64,000 nucleotides of DNA. It comes from Roseitranquillus sp963749675. Lineage in GTDB: Bacteria; Pseudomonadota; Alphaproteobacteria; Rhodobacterales; Rhodobacteraceae. The stretch is from contig CAVVNT010000001.1 of assembly GCA_963749675.1 (NCBI GenBank), positions 1,116,001-1,180,000 of the forward strand. The letters run 5' to 3'. The first letter of the stretch is position 1. Every line of letters starts with the position of its first letter. The notes beneath the pieces were generated by a model. That model made no database searches and was not told the DNA's origin. It saw only the letters and a program-made list of their open reading frames with translations. Of this stretch, positions 1 through 7,919 are shown piece after piece. Made by a program: the position numbers and the translations under genes.

Positions 1-369
1 TGGGACGTTCCGGTCCTCGCGTCCGACATCGACCCCGTCGCGATCGAAGTGGCGGACGCGAACCTCGCCGCGAACGGGATGAGCGGACGGGTCGAGACGC
101 TCGTGGCGGAAGGGCTGGACGATCCGCGCCTTCAGGCTGCCGCGCCCTACGGTCTGGTGCTGGCGAACATCCTGATGGGCCCGCTTCTGGCCCTTGCGGA
201 GGGAATCGCCGCCGTGACCCTTGCGGGCGGCACGGCGGTTCTTTCCGGCATCCTGAACGAGCAGGCGGACGATGTGGCGCGCGACTACGCCGCGGCGGGT
301 TTCTCCGAGCGGCGGCGGGAAGTGATCGGCGAATGGACGACGCTGACGCTGACGCTGACGCGCCGCTGA
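1..369 (+). CDS. prmA: Ribosomal protein L11 methyltransferase, C-terminal part
   Basis: The last 122 residues of the SAM-dependent methyltransferase that modifies ribosomal protein L11 in the cytoplasm. The frame is open from the first base, so the start lies outside the window. Seen: the acidic turn of the SAM fold (ASDIDPVAIEVADAN, near the left edge), the substrate-loop segment ANILMGPL, and the closing strand GGTAVLSGIL before a normal C-terminus. Family knowledge: PrmA places an N-x-x-x-x-P motif at this point, which fits. The repeated LTLT stretch just before the stop is a small tandem repeat of no evident function. The next gene is convergent and starts only 2 bases after this stop. 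Confidence 0.88.
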   Translation, partial: WDVPVLASDIDPVAIEVADANLAANGMSGRVETLVAEGLDDPRLQAAAPYGLVLANILMGPLLALAEGIAAVTLAGGTAVLSGILNEQADDVARDYAAAGFSERRREVIGEWTTLTLTLTRR

Positions 370-371
370 GC

Positions 372-548
372 TCAGCGGGTCAGCGCCTCGAGGTCGTCGA
401 TGCCGATGTCGCCGAGCTCGTGACGGCTCATCCGGCGCAGGGCGCGGCGTGTCAGCCGTGCCGCGTTCCATCTTGCCAGCGAGCCGATCATCGACCCCAG
501 GTGCAGTTGCATTTCAGTTCCGATCGGGGCGGTGCTGGACGTCGTCAT
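372..548 (-). CDS. Small DUF1127 (YjiS-like) protein
   Basis: A 58-residue protein. The C-terminal half carries the DUF1127 signature: an arginine-rich helix (ARLTRRALRRM) followed by SRHELGDIGIDD, the typical L-x-x-M-S-x-x-x-L-x-D-I-G-I/L pattern. DUF1127 proteins are small, abundant and poorly understood; in some alphaproteobacteria they have been linked to RNA and phosphate metabolism, and that role is not shown here. The ATG is preceded by a GGAG motif at a normal distance. The gene is convergent with prmA and divergent from ruvC, so it probably has its own promoter in the 549-761 gap. Confidence 0.8.
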   Translation of the reverse strand: MTTSSTAPIGTEMQLHLGSMIGSLARWNAARLTRRALRRMSRHELGDIGIDDLEALTR

Positions 549-723
549 TTTCGAATCTCCATGGGCCGAGGAGGCCGATCTATGCCGATTGCATGCCGGC
601 GCAATGGGCGTCTTTCTGACGTTGCGTCATGTCGGTTGCGAAAGGATGAATGCCAAGGCTGCGGAGCCGGGAAATTTGCGATGTTGGCCTGCGGAGGCGG
701 TTAAGGCAGGATGGTGCGCAAGA

Positions 724-738
724 CCCTCTCCGAGAGGG
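724..738. promoter_or_regulatory. Perfect 7-bp inverted repeat in the ruvC leader
   Basis: CCCTCTC, one central base, then GAGAGGG, ending 23 bases before the ruvC ATG. It could be an operator or a short leader hairpin. No GTTC-N7-GTTC alphaproteobacterial LexA box was seen in this gap. The function is unknown. Confidence 0.35.
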
Positions 739-761
739 CGGTGGACCGAGGCAAGAGCGCA

Positions 762-1268
762 ATGCGGATCATCGGGATCGACCCAGGCTTGCGGGCGCTC
801 GGCTGGGGTGTGATCGTCGCCGAGAACGGCCGGCTGCAGCACGTCGCGAACGGGGTCTGCCGGCCCGCCGGCAGCTGTCTGGCGGAGCGGCTTCTCGACC
901 TGCACGAACAGCTCTCGGACGTGGTGGCGAGGCATGCGCCGGAGGCCGCGGCGATGGAATCGACCTTCGTGAACCGCGACGGCGCCGGAAGCCTCAAGCT
1001 GGGCCAGGCGCGGGGGGTCGCGCTTCTGGTGCAGGCGCAGGCGCGGCTGCCGGTGGGTGAATACGCGCCGAACGCGATCAAGAAGGCGGTCGTCGGCGTG
1101 GGACATGCCGACAAGCGACAGGTGCTGCACATGGTTCGGATGCAGCTGCCGGGGGTCGAGCCTGCCGGGCCGGACGCGGCCGACGCGCTTGCGGTCGCGA
1201 TCTGCCATGCGTGGAACGGTGGTGCGGCGAACCGTCTGGCGGGCGCCGTGGCGCGGGCGCTCGGGTGA
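762..1268 (+). CDS. ruvC: Crossover junction endodeoxyribonuclease RuvC
   Basis: A 168-residue Holliday-junction resolvase. It nicks opposite strands of four-way junctions after RuvAB branch migration. The four catalytic acids of the RNase H-like fold are visible: D7 in GIDPGLRALGWG, E66 in MESTFVN, and D138 and D141 in GPDAADALA. The start is set by the conserved MRIIGIDPG N-terminus and a GAGG motif upstream; a longer in-frame start at 711 would add 17 residues not typical of the family. The stop overlaps the GTG start of ruvA, so the two are probably translationally coupled. Confidence 0.95.
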   Translation: MRIIGIDPGLRALGWGVIVAENGRLQHVANGVCRPAGSCLAERLLDLHEQLSDVVARHAPEAAAMESTFVNRDGAGSLKLGQARGVALLVQAQARLPVGEYAPNAIKKAVVGVGHADKRQVLHMVRMQLPGVEPAGPDAADALAVAICHAWNGGAANRLAGAVARALG

Positions 1269-1855
1269 TCGGCCGGCTGGCAGGCCGCGTCGTGCACCGC
1301 GGCGACGACCATGTCATGATCGACGTGGGCGGCGTGGGCTACATCGTGCAGGTCTCGGCGCGAACGTTGGCGGAGCTGCCGCCGGTGGGCGAGCCCGCGA
1401 TGCTCTGGACCGAGACCGTGGTGCGCGAGGACCTGCTCGCGCTGATCGGCTACCAGACGGCGGAGGAGGTCGAATGGCACCGCCTGCTGACCTCCGTCCA
1501 GGGGGTGGGAAGCCGCGCGGCGCTGGCGATCCTGGGAGCGCTGGGCCCCGAGGGCGTTTCCCGCGCGGTGGCGCTTGCGGACTGGAACGCCGTCAAGGCT
1601 GCGCCGGGCGTCGGGCCGAAGATCGCGCAGCGGGTCGTGAACGAACTCAAGGGGAAGGGGCCGGTCATGGCCGTGTCCTTCGCCGCGGGCCCGGCGCCAG
1701 CCGGCGGCACGACGGCGGAGGCCGTCTCGGCGCTGGTCAACCTCGGCTATGGCGCGCCCGAGGCGCAGCGCGCCGTAGCCGAAGCGGGCCGCGACGGCGT
1801 CGAGGAGACCGCGGCCCTTATCCGCGGCGCGCTGAAACGGCTGGCGCCGGCGTGA
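1265..1855 (+). CDS. ruvA: Holliday junction DNA helicase RuvA
   Basis: 196 residues. RuvA binds the four-way junction and recruits the RuvB motor. Seen: the N-terminal OB fold (MIGRLAGRVVHRG, VGGVGYIVQV, REDLLALIGY), the two helix-hairpin-helix elements (LLTSVQGVGSRAALAIL and APGVGPKIAQRVVNELKG), and a C-terminal three-helix domain (AVSALVNLGYGAPEAQRAV) that contacts RuvB. The linker between the hairpins and domain III is short, so the protein is a little shorter than the usual length of about 200. The GTG start overlaps the ruvC stop by 4 bases. Confidence 0.94.
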   Translation: MIGRLAGRVVHRGDDHVMIDVGGVGYIVQVSARTLAELPPVGEPAMLWTETVVREDLLALIGYQTAEEVEWHRLLTSVQGVGSRAALAILGALGPEGVSRAVALADWNAVKAAPGVGPKIAQRVVNELKGKGPVMAVSFAAGPAPAGGTTAEAVSALVNLGYGAPEAQRAVAEAGRDGVEETAALIRGALKRLAPA

Positions 1856-1941
1856 CGTGCGCATGGCTCAGGCCGCTCGAGGACGGATCCCGGCCTGCGC
1901 GGACGGCTGGGAGACTCCGCACGGAGCGACGGCGATGATCC

Positions 1942-2967
1942 ATGATTGAACCAGATCCCACGCTGAGGCCCGAGCCGTTGCCCGAGGACGAGGGGCCGGC
2001 GATGCGCCCGCAGACGCTCGAGGCCTTCGTCGGACAGTCGGAGGCCCGGGCGAACCTGCGCGTCTTCATCGAGAGCGCCCGCAGGCGCGGCGAGGCGATG
2101 GACCACGCGCTGTTCCACGGGCCCCCGGGCCTCGGCAAGACGACGCTGGCGCAGATCGTCGCCCGCGAGCTCGGCGTGAACTTCCGCATGACCTCCGGCC
2201 CGGTGCTGGCGCGGGCGGGCGACCTCGCGGCGATCCTGACCAACCTCGACAAGCGTGACGTGCTCTTCATCGACGAGATCCACCGGCTCAACCCCGCGGT
2301 CGAGGAGGTGCTCTATCCGGCGCTGGAGGACTACCAGCTCGATCTCGTCATCGGGGAGGGGCCGGCCGCGCGGACGGTCCGGATCGAGCTGCAGCCCTTC
2401 ACCCTCGTCGGCGCGACCACGCGGATGGGCCTCCTGACCACACCGCTCCGCGACCGCTTCGGCATCCCGATCCGGCTGAACTTCTACAATGCCGAGGAAC
2501 TGAAGCTCATCGTCGAGCGAGGCGCGCGGCTGATGGGCGTCGAGGCGGAGCCGGACGGTACCGCGGAGATCGCGCGACGGGCGCGGGGCACCCCCCGCAT
2601 CGCGGGGAGGCTCCTGCGCCGGGTCGTCGACTTCGCCGTGGTCGAGGGCGACGGGCGGCTGACGCGAGAGCTGGCGGACGCGTCGCTGACGCGGCTCGGG
2701 GTCGATCGGCTGGGACTCGACGCGGCGGACCGCAGGTACCTGTCGATCATCGCCGAGAACTACGGCGGCGGCCCGGTCGGGGTCGAAACGCTGTCGGCCG
2801 CCCTGAGCGAGGCGCGCGACTCGCTCGAGGAGGTGATCGAGCCGTTCCTGCTGCAGCAAGGCCTGATCGCCCGCACCCCCCGCGGACGGATGCTGGCCTC
2901 GAAGGGCTGGCAGCATCTGGGCCTCGCCGCGCCGGTGCGGCCGGGGCAGGCGGATCTCTTCGAATGA
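1942..2967 (+). CDS. ruvB: Holliday junction branch migration ATPase RuvB
   Basis: 341 residues, the AAA+ hexameric motor that drives branch migration with RuvA. Seen: Walker A GPPGLGKTT (residues 60-68), Walker B VLFIDEIHR (D111/E112), sensor 1 GATTRMG, the arginine-finger segment PLRDRFG, and the C-terminal winged helix that ends QHLGLAAPVRPGQADLFE. It follows ruvA after 86 bases with no terminator, so ruvC-ruvA-ruvB are probably one unit. Length and start match the family. Confidence 0.96.
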   Translation: MIEPDPTLRPEPLPEDEGPAMRPQTLEAFVGQSEARANLRVFIESARRRGEAMDHALFHGPPGLGKTTLAQIVARELGVNFRMTSGPVLARAGDLAAILTNLDKRDVLFIDEIHRLNPAVEEVLYPALEDYQLDLVIGEGPAARTVRIELQPFTLVGATTRMGLLTTPLRDRFGIPIRLNFYNAEELKLIVERGARLMGVEAEPDGTAEIARRARGTPRIAGRLLRRVVDFAVVEGDGRLTRELADASLTRLGVDRLGLDAADRRYLSIIAENYGGGPVGVETLSAALSEARDSLEEVIEPFLLQQGLIARTPRGRMLASKGWQHLGLAAPVRPGQADLFE

Positions 2968-2997
2968 GGCGTCGAGGCTCTGGTCCGGGGGGGGCGG

Positions 2998-3024
2998 CCG
3001 GCGGGGGCTTCGAACCCCCGCCGG
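2998..3024. terminator. Strong GC hairpin after ruvB
   Basis: A 10-bp perfect stem (2998-3007 pairs with 3015-3024) and a 7-base loop, starting 30 bases after the ruvB stop. No U-run follows, so it may be a Rho-independent-like or 3'-end-stabilising hairpin and not a classic terminator. The loop CTTCGAA resembles a tRNA T-arm, but no tRNA is present around it. Confidence 0.45.
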
Positions 3025-3057
3025 GCGCGCGCGACCGTCATCGCGCCGGAATCACCG

Positions 3058-3479
3058 GTGCTGACGGCGGAGGAGATCGAGGCGCTCTTCACGCGCGAGG
3101 ACGGCACGTTCCTGCTCGCGCGCTGGGGCCGGCCGATGGCACCGGTGTTCTTCGGCGTGGACGCGCCGACGCTCGCGACCATCAAAGGCGCCATCGAGGC
3201 GTTCTGCCGGCTGGCCGGCCACGAGCTGGTCGAGACCGACCCCGAGCTTGGCGCCAACCTGATGGTTTTCCTCTTCCGCGACTGGGCGGAGCTGCCGGAG
3301 GTGCCGACCTCGACCGGCTGGTCGAGGGGCTGGGCCGCTCGTGCTTCTGGATTCCTGATGAAACGAAGGGGATCTGGGCCGCCGCCTCCCGCCTCTATGT
3401 CTGGGTTAAGATCCTTGTCGGCTGGGCGCTGTCCCTTCTCGCCGTCGCCGGGCTCTCCGGCCTCGTGAAGTCGGACTGA
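3058..3479 (+). pseudogene. Conserved hypothetical protein, frame broken by a 1-base indel
   Basis: The N-terminal part starts at a GTG (MLTAEEIEALFTREDGTFLLARWG) and reads well to about 3300 (FRDWAELPEV). It then continues in a different frame as ADLDRLVEGLGR, then FWIPDETKGIWAAASRLYVW, and ends with a hydrophobic helix (KILVGWALSLLAVAGLSGLV) and KSD. One missing base near 3300-3303 explains the switch. The stop of the second frame forms TGATG with the ybgC start, the junction style of this operon, which supports that frame as the true end. I do not recognise a function. It sits between ruvB and ybgC, so an envelope-linked role is possible but unproven. Confidence 0.55.
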
Positions 3480-3862
3480 TGCACCTCTTCCCTGTCCGCG
3501 TGTTCTACGAGGACACCGACATGGGCGGGATCGTCTATTACGCGAACTACCTGAAGTTCATCGAACGTGCGCGGTCGGACTGGGTGCGCACGCTCGGGAT
3601 CGACCAGAACGCGCTGCGTGAAGCGGGGACGATTTTCGCCGTCCGCGGGGTCGCGGCGGAGTGGCTGGCCCCGGCGGTTTTCGACGACGAGCTGCAGGTG
3701 CGCTCAACCCCGGTCTCGGCAACCGGCGCGCGGGTCGCGCTCGACCAGGAGGTTTGGCGGGGCGACCAGCGCCTGTTTGCCGCGCGAGTCACGCTGGTCG
3801 CCATCGGCCCCGGCGGCCGCCCGGCGCGGATGCCCGCCGCCCTCCGCGAGGCCTTTGGCTAG
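3479..3862 (+). CDS. ybgC: Tol-Pal system-associated acyl-CoA thioesterase YbgC
   Basis: 127 residues, a single hot-dog domain. YbgC hydrolyses short acyl-CoA esters and is found with Tol-Pal genes in many proteobacteria. Seen: the signature VFYEDTDMGGIVYYANYLKFIERAR (catalytic Asp in YEDTD, about residue 13), followed by the hot-dog strands ending in VTLVAIG. The ATG overlaps the upstream stop as TGATG. A 251-base gap with a structured element separates it from tolQ. Confidence 0.93.
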   Translation: MHLFPVRVFYEDTDMGGIVYYANYLKFIERARSDWVRTLGIDQNALREAGTIFAVRGVAAEWLAPAVFDDELQVRSTPVSATGARVALDQEVWRGDQRLFAARVTLVAIGPGGRPARMPAALREAFG

Positions 3863-3875
3863 GGCCGGCTCGGTC

Positions 3876-3957
3876 GGGAAATGCTTTCCATTGGGTTAAT
3901 GGATCCGGGAAGCCATTCGTTTCCAACGTCTTGGCGGAGTGTCCGCGGGTGGACACC
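3876..3957 (+). promoter_or_regulatory. Structured intergenic element, copy 1 (upstream of tolQ)
   Basis: An 82-base segment with palindrome GGAAA-TGC-TTTCC (3877-3889), a CAACG-N-CTT block at 3924, and a 6-bp hairpin GTGTCC/GGACAC (3939-3944 with 3951-3956). A second copy with the same order and almost the same spacing occurs at 18455-18533 on the other strand. Each copy lies between two co-directional genes. It could be a regulatory site, a leader RNA or a small RNA. An AT-rich CATAATATAG at 4046-4055 further downstream could be a -10 box for tolQ. Confidence 0.5.
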
Positions 3958-4113
3958 TTGCCGCTCCATCCCGGCCAGGAGTGCATCGACCGGCGGATCC
4001 CCGCTCCGTCAGATCCCCTGCCGATCCTGTTGGCGAGAGAGGCGACATAATATAGGGTGCCGCGCAATCAGGGCCGCCGGCAGACGCGGTCGTCTCTTGA
4101 GAGAGCAGGACAG

Positions 4114-4815
4114 ATGGAAACCGAAACTCTGACGGCCCTGCAGTCGGTCGACTTCTCGCTGTGGAGCCTGTTCGCCCGCGCCACCCTGACGGTCAAGCTG
4201 GTCATGCTGCTGCTGGTCGCGGCTTCGTTCTGGGCCTGGGCGATCATCGTGCAGAAGATCATCGACTACAGGCGGGCCCGGTCCGACATCCAGGCGTTCG
4301 ATGCGGCGTTCTGGTCGGGCGAGCCGCTCGACGAGCTCTTCGACCGGACGGGACCGGAGCCGCAGGCGGGACCGGAGCGCGTCTTCGCCGCCGGCATGGG
4401 CGAGTGGAGCCGCAGCCACCGCGACGACGGCCGACTGATCCCCGGCGCGACGCAGCGGATCGACCGGTCGATGGACGTCGCCATCCAGAAGGAGCAGGAG
4501 CGTCTGACGCGCGGCCTTCCGGTGCTGGCAACGGTCGGCGCGACGGCGCCCTTCATCGGCCTCTTCGGCACGGTCTTCGGGATCATGAACGCGTTCATCG
4601 AGATCGCCGAGCAGCAGAACACCAATCTGGCCGTCGTCGCGCCCGGCATCGCGGAGGCATTGCTCGCCACCGGCCTCGGGCTCCTCGCCGCGATCCCGGC
4701 GGTGATCTTCTACAACAAGCTGTCGACCGACGCCGACCGGATCGTCGGTCATCACGAGTCCTTCGCCGACGAGTTCGCGACGATTCTCGGCCGCCAGCTC
4801 GACGAGGCTGCCTGA
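4114..4815 (+). CDS. tolQ: Tol-Pal system inner-membrane protein TolQ
   Basis: 233 residues. With TolR it forms the proton-driven motor that energises TolA. Seen: a first membrane segment (LVMLLLVAASFWAWAIIVQ, residues about 29-47), a cytoplasmic loop, and the conserved MotA/TolQ/ExbB core (LATVGATAPFIGLFGTVFGI) followed by the third span (EALLATGLGLLAAIPAVIFY). The ATG at 4114 has an AGGA box 4 bases upstream and matches the usual METETL-type start; an earlier in-frame ATG at 4057 would add 19 basic residues not typical of TolQ. tolR follows after one base. Confidence 0.95.
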   Translation: METETLTALQSVDFSLWSLFARATLTVKLVMLLLVAASFWAWAIIVQKIIDYRRARSDIQAFDAAFWSGEPLDELFDRTGPEPQAGPERVFAAGMGEWSRSHRDDGRLIPGATQRIDRSMDVAIQKEQERLTRGLPVLATVGATAPFIGLFGTVFGIMNAFIEIAEQQNTNLAVVAPGIAEALLATGLGLLAAIPAVIFYNKLSTDADRIVGHHESFADEFATILGRQLDEAA

Positions 4816-4816
4816 C

Positions 4817-5293
4817 ATGGCGATCGGGATCGGCGCGCTCGAGCGCACCAAGGGCGGCGGCCGGCGCCGGCGTCGCGGTCGGGCCAAGCCGATGGCCGAG
4901 ATCAACGTCACGCCCTTCGTCGACGTGATGCTGGTGCTGCTCATCATCTTCATGGTCGCGGCGCCGCTCCTGACCGTGGGTGTGCCGGTCGAGTTGCCGC
5001 GCACGGCGGCCGAGGCGCTGCCGACCGAGCCTGAGGAGCCGCTGACGATCACGCTGACCGCCGACGGCCGGCTGCAGATCCAGACTACCGACGTGAGGCG
5101 CCGAGGAGCTGGTGCCGCGCCTCGGGCGATCGCGGCGGAGCGGACGGGCGACAAGGTCTTCCTGCGCGCCGACGGTGCCATCCCGTACGAGCGGGTGGTG
5201 CAGGTGATGGGCGCGCTGAATGCCGGCGGGTTCCCAAGCATCGGTCTGGTGACGGATACCGGGGGCCCGCGGTTCGACGGGCAAGACGGCTGA
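4817..5293 (+). CDS. tolR: Tol-Pal system protein TolR with an internal compensated frameshift
   Basis: 158 residues, partner of TolQ in the Tol motor. Seen: the cytoplasmic lead AEINVTPFVDVMLVLLIIFMVAAPLL, where the Asp of VDVML is the conserved proton-carrying residue, one membrane span, then a periplasmic domain ending in KVFLRADGAIPYERVVQVM. Between about residues 93 and 103 the reading frame gives RRRGAGAAPR, whereas the +2 frame at 5100-5123 gives AEELVPRL, which fits the family. An extra base near 5096-5099 and a missing base near 5123 would restore it. The protein stays full length either way. Confidence 0.9.
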   Translation: MAIGIGALERTKGGGRRRRRGRAKPMAEINVTPFVDVMLVLLIIFMVAAPLLTVGVPVELPRTAAEALPTEPEEPLTITLTADGRLQIQTTDVRRRGAGAAPRAIAAERTGDKVFLRADGAIPYERVVQVMGALNAGGFPSIGLVTDTGGPRFDGQDG

Positions 5294-5296
5294 AAC

Positions 5297-6469
5297 GTGA
5301 CCCGGGCCCGCGATAGCGCGCGCGCTGCTCGCGCCGCCTTCGGCGACTTCGTCGTGAACAGGACCGGCTGGGCGGTGTCCGGCGCGGGGCACGTCGCCCT
5401 GATCCTCTTTCTGCTGTTCGCGGGCGCCTTCACACGGTCGCCGCTGCCGCCGATGGAGGTGGCGGAGGTGACCGTTATCTCCGAAGAGGACTTCGCCCTG
5501 CTGACACGGCCTGAGACGGCGCCGGACGCCGGCGCTGGGATCACCGCGCCGGCCCCGCCCGCTGCGCCGGCGGAGGCACCGCCACCCCCCCCTCGGCCGG
5601 AAGTCGTCGAGGCACCGGACGACACCGCGGCAGAGCCTTTTGCGATGCCGGAGCTTACCGCGCCGCCACTGGCCGAATCGCCGCAGCAGGAGCAGCCATC
5701 GCCCGCCCCGGCGCCGCGCGTCGCGGCAGAGGCCGCGCCGGAGCCCGATCCTGCCGTGGAGGAAGCGCCGTCGGCGACGGAGAGCGTCGCGCCAGAGGCC
5801 GACGAGGCCGCGGAAGCCGAGGTCGAGGAGCAGGCGCCGACGGCTCCGCCCGAGGCTGCGACCGAGATCGTGACCGAGGCGGAGGAGCCGAGCGGCGAGC
5901 CCGAGACGCCGGTTCGTCCCCGCGCGCGGCCGGATCGACTGGCACGTATCGATCCGGGCCAGAGCTTCGAGGCATCTTCCGCGGACGCGACTGCGCGGGA
6001 CGAGGCACCTGCTCCCGAGCCCGAGCCCCAAGTTGCCGAGGAAACGCCGGCGGAGGACGACCCGCTCGCCGCGGCGATTGCCGGCGCTGTCGCCGACGCG
6101 ATCTCGAACACACCCGAGGCGGCCCCCGAACAGGGGGCACCTGCCGGCCCGCCGCTCAGCCAGGGCGAGCGGGACGCGTTTCGCGTGTCGGTGGAGCGTT
6201 GCTGGATCGTCGACCCGGGTTCGCCCGCGGCGTCGGTCACCGTGATCGTCGGGATGCGGATGACGCGGGACGCCAAGCCAGACACGGCCAGCATCAATCT
6301 GCTTGGCGCACAGGGCGGCGATGACAGCGCCGTGCGCACCGCATTCGAGGCGGCGCGTCGGGCCATCCTGCGCTGCGGCGCCGACGGCTTTCCGTTGCCG
6401 CCCGAGAAGTACGAGCGCTGGGCGCAGGTCGAGATGACGTTCAACCCTGAGGGGATGCGCGTCAGATGA
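5297..6469 (+). CDS. tolA: Tol-Pal system periplasm-spanning protein TolA
   Basis: 390 residues, GTG start 3 bases after tolR. TolA links the TolQR motor to TolB-Pal at the outer membrane. Seen: an N-terminal membrane anchor (VSGAGHVALILFLLFAGAF, residues about 27-45), a long low-complexity region rich in Ala, Pro and Glu (residues about 65-280), and a globular C-terminal domain with a pair of Cys (VERCWIVDPG and ILRCGADGF) and a TonB-like fold. The Pro/Glu-rich linker is typical of alphaproteobacterial TolA, in place of the Lys/Ala helix of E. coli. The C-terminal identification rests mainly on gene order. Confidence 0.88.
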   Translation: MTRARDSARAARAAFGDFVVNRTGWAVSGAGHVALILFLLFAGAFTRSPLPPMEVAEVTVISEEDFALLTRPETAPDAGAGITAPAPPAAPAEAPPPPPRPEVVEAPDDTAAEPFAMPELTAPPLAESPQQEQPSPAPAPRVAAEAAPEPDPAVEEAPSATESVAPEADEAAEAEVEEQAPTAPPEAATEIVTEAEEPSGEPETPVRPRARPDRLARIDPGQSFEASSADATARDEAPAPEPEPQVAEETPAEDDPLAAAIAGAVADAISNTPEAAPEQGAPAGPPLSQGERDAFRVSVERCWIVDPGSPAASVTVIVGMRMTRDAKPDTASINLLGAQGGDDSAVRTAFEAARRAILRCGADGFPLPPEKYERWAQVEMTFNPEGMRVR

Positions 6470-6545
6470 TCGTACGTTCAGAAGTCACGCCATTCGGGGT
6501 CCACCACGTGGGCCATTCAGAAGCCTGCCACCTGCCGAGGTTCCC

Positions 6546-7865
6546 ATGAGACTGCTCCTTGCCCTCGCCGCCGCGACCATGACCGCCCTCTCCGCGCCGC
6601 TTGCGGCGCAGGAGGGGCCGCTCAGGATCGAGATCACCGAAGGCGTGATCGAGCCGATCCCGATCGCGATTCCGATTTTCGTGGCCGAGACCGCGGGGGC
6701 CGAGAGCTGGGCCGCGGACATTACCCGCGTCGTCGTCGCCGACCTGATCGGCACCGGGCTCTTCCGCGAGATCCCGGCCAGCGCCTACATCTCCACGCCC
6801 GAAGGCTTCGACGCCTCGGTCCAGTACGCCGACTGGAAAGCGATCAACGCGCAGGGCCTCGTCATCGGCGCGGTCTCGCTGAACGAAGACCAGCTCGACG
6901 TGAAGTTCCGCCTCTTCGATGTCTTCTCGGAGGAGCAGATGGGCGAGGGGCTGCAGTTCGGCGGCTCGACCGGCAACTGGCGGCGCATCGCCCACAAGGT
7001 CGCGGACCAAGTCTATGCCCGCATCACAGGAGAGGGCGGCTATTTTGACAGCCGCGTCGCCTTCGTCGCCGAGACGGGCCCCAAGAACGCGCGCCAGAAG
7101 AGCCTTGCGGTGATGGATTACGACGGCGCCAACGTGCAGTACCTTACGGACGGACAGTCGCTGGTTCTTGCGCCCCGCTTCTCGCCGGACGGGCGGCGAC
7201 TGATCTTCACGAGCTATGCCACGGGCGTTCCGCGTGTCTACGAACTCGATGTGGCGTCCTTCCAGTCACGCGGGTTCGAGGAGCAGCCGGGCACCATGAC
7301 CTTCGCGCCGCGCTTTGCACCTGATGGCGATCGGGTCGTGTTCTCACTCTCGCAAGGCGGGAACACCGATCTCTACTCGCTGAGCCTCGCCACGGGCGAG
7401 CGGCGGCGTCTGACCGAGGCGCCGTCGATCGAGACCTCGCCGTCGTTCTCGCCCGACGGCAGCCGGATCGTGTTCGAGAGCGACCGCTCGGGCACGCAGC
7501 AACTCTACATGATGCCCTTGGGCGGCGGCGAGCCGCAGCGGATCAGCTTTGGCGCCGGGCGTTACGGCACGCCCGTCTGGAGCCCGCGCGGGGATCTCAT
7601 CGCCTTTACCAAGCAGAACGCGGGCCGCTTTCATATCGGCGTGATGCGCGCGGACGGCTCGGAAGAGCGCCTCCTGACAGCGAGCTTTCTCGACGAGGGG
7701 CCCACATGGGCGCCGAACGGACGGGTCCTCATGTTCACGCGCGAGACGCCGGGTGCCGATGGGGCCCCCGCGCTCTACTCGGTCGACATCTCGGGGCGGA
7801 ACCTCAAGCGCGTGCCGACGCCGGGCCCCGCGTCGGACCCCAGCTGGTCGCCGCTTTTGCCGTGA
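6546..7865 (+). CDS. tolB: Tol-Pal system beta-propeller protein TolB
   Basis: 439 residues, periplasmic. It interacts with Pal, TolA and outer-membrane proteins. Seen: a signal peptide (MRLLLALAAATMTALSAPLAAQ, cut after AAQ or nearby), an N-terminal domain (residues about 25-160), then six propeller blades with repeated FSPDG or FAPDG and W/F motifs (PRFSPDGRRLIFTSY, PRFAPDGDRVVFSLS, PSFSPDGSRIVFESDRSG, PVWSPRGDLIAFT, PTWAPNGRVLMFTRE). Length and order in the operon match the family. A GAGG motif precedes the ATG. Confidence 0.96.
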   Translation: MRLLLALAAATMTALSAPLAAQEGPLRIEITEGVIEPIPIAIPIFVAETAGAESWAADITRVVVADLIGTGLFREIPASAYISTPEGFDASVQYADWKAINAQGLVIGAVSLNEDQLDVKFRLFDVFSEEQMGEGLQFGGSTGNWRRIAHKVADQVYARITGEGGYFDSRVAFVAETGPKNARQKSLAVMDYDGANVQYLTDGQSLVLAPRFSPDGRRLIFTSYATGVPRVYELDVASFQSRGFEEQPGTMTFAPRFAPDGDRVVFSLSQGGNTDLYSLSLATGERRRLTEAPSIETSPSFSPDGSRIVFESDRSGTQQLYMMPLGGGEPQRISFGAGRYGTPVWSPRGDLIAFTKQNAGRFHIGVMRADGSEERLLTASFLDEGPTWAPNGRVLMFTRETPGADGAPALYSVDISGRNLKRVPTPGPASDPSWSPLLP

Positions 7866-7919
7866 CGGTGGAGTTGCGTGGCGGTATCGTGGCGCCAAGG
7901 AGAAACGGGTGAGGCGAGC

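Noticed and set aside
3009..3015. T-arm-like CTTCGAAC within the hairpin after ruvB
   Set aside because: No acceptor, D or anticodon arm can be built around it, so it is not a tRNA or attachment site.
4009..6444. 811-residue open frame antisense to tolQ, tolR, tolA
   Set aside because: Low-complexity Ser/Ala-rich composition and complete overlap with recognised genes; a GC-driven shadow frame.
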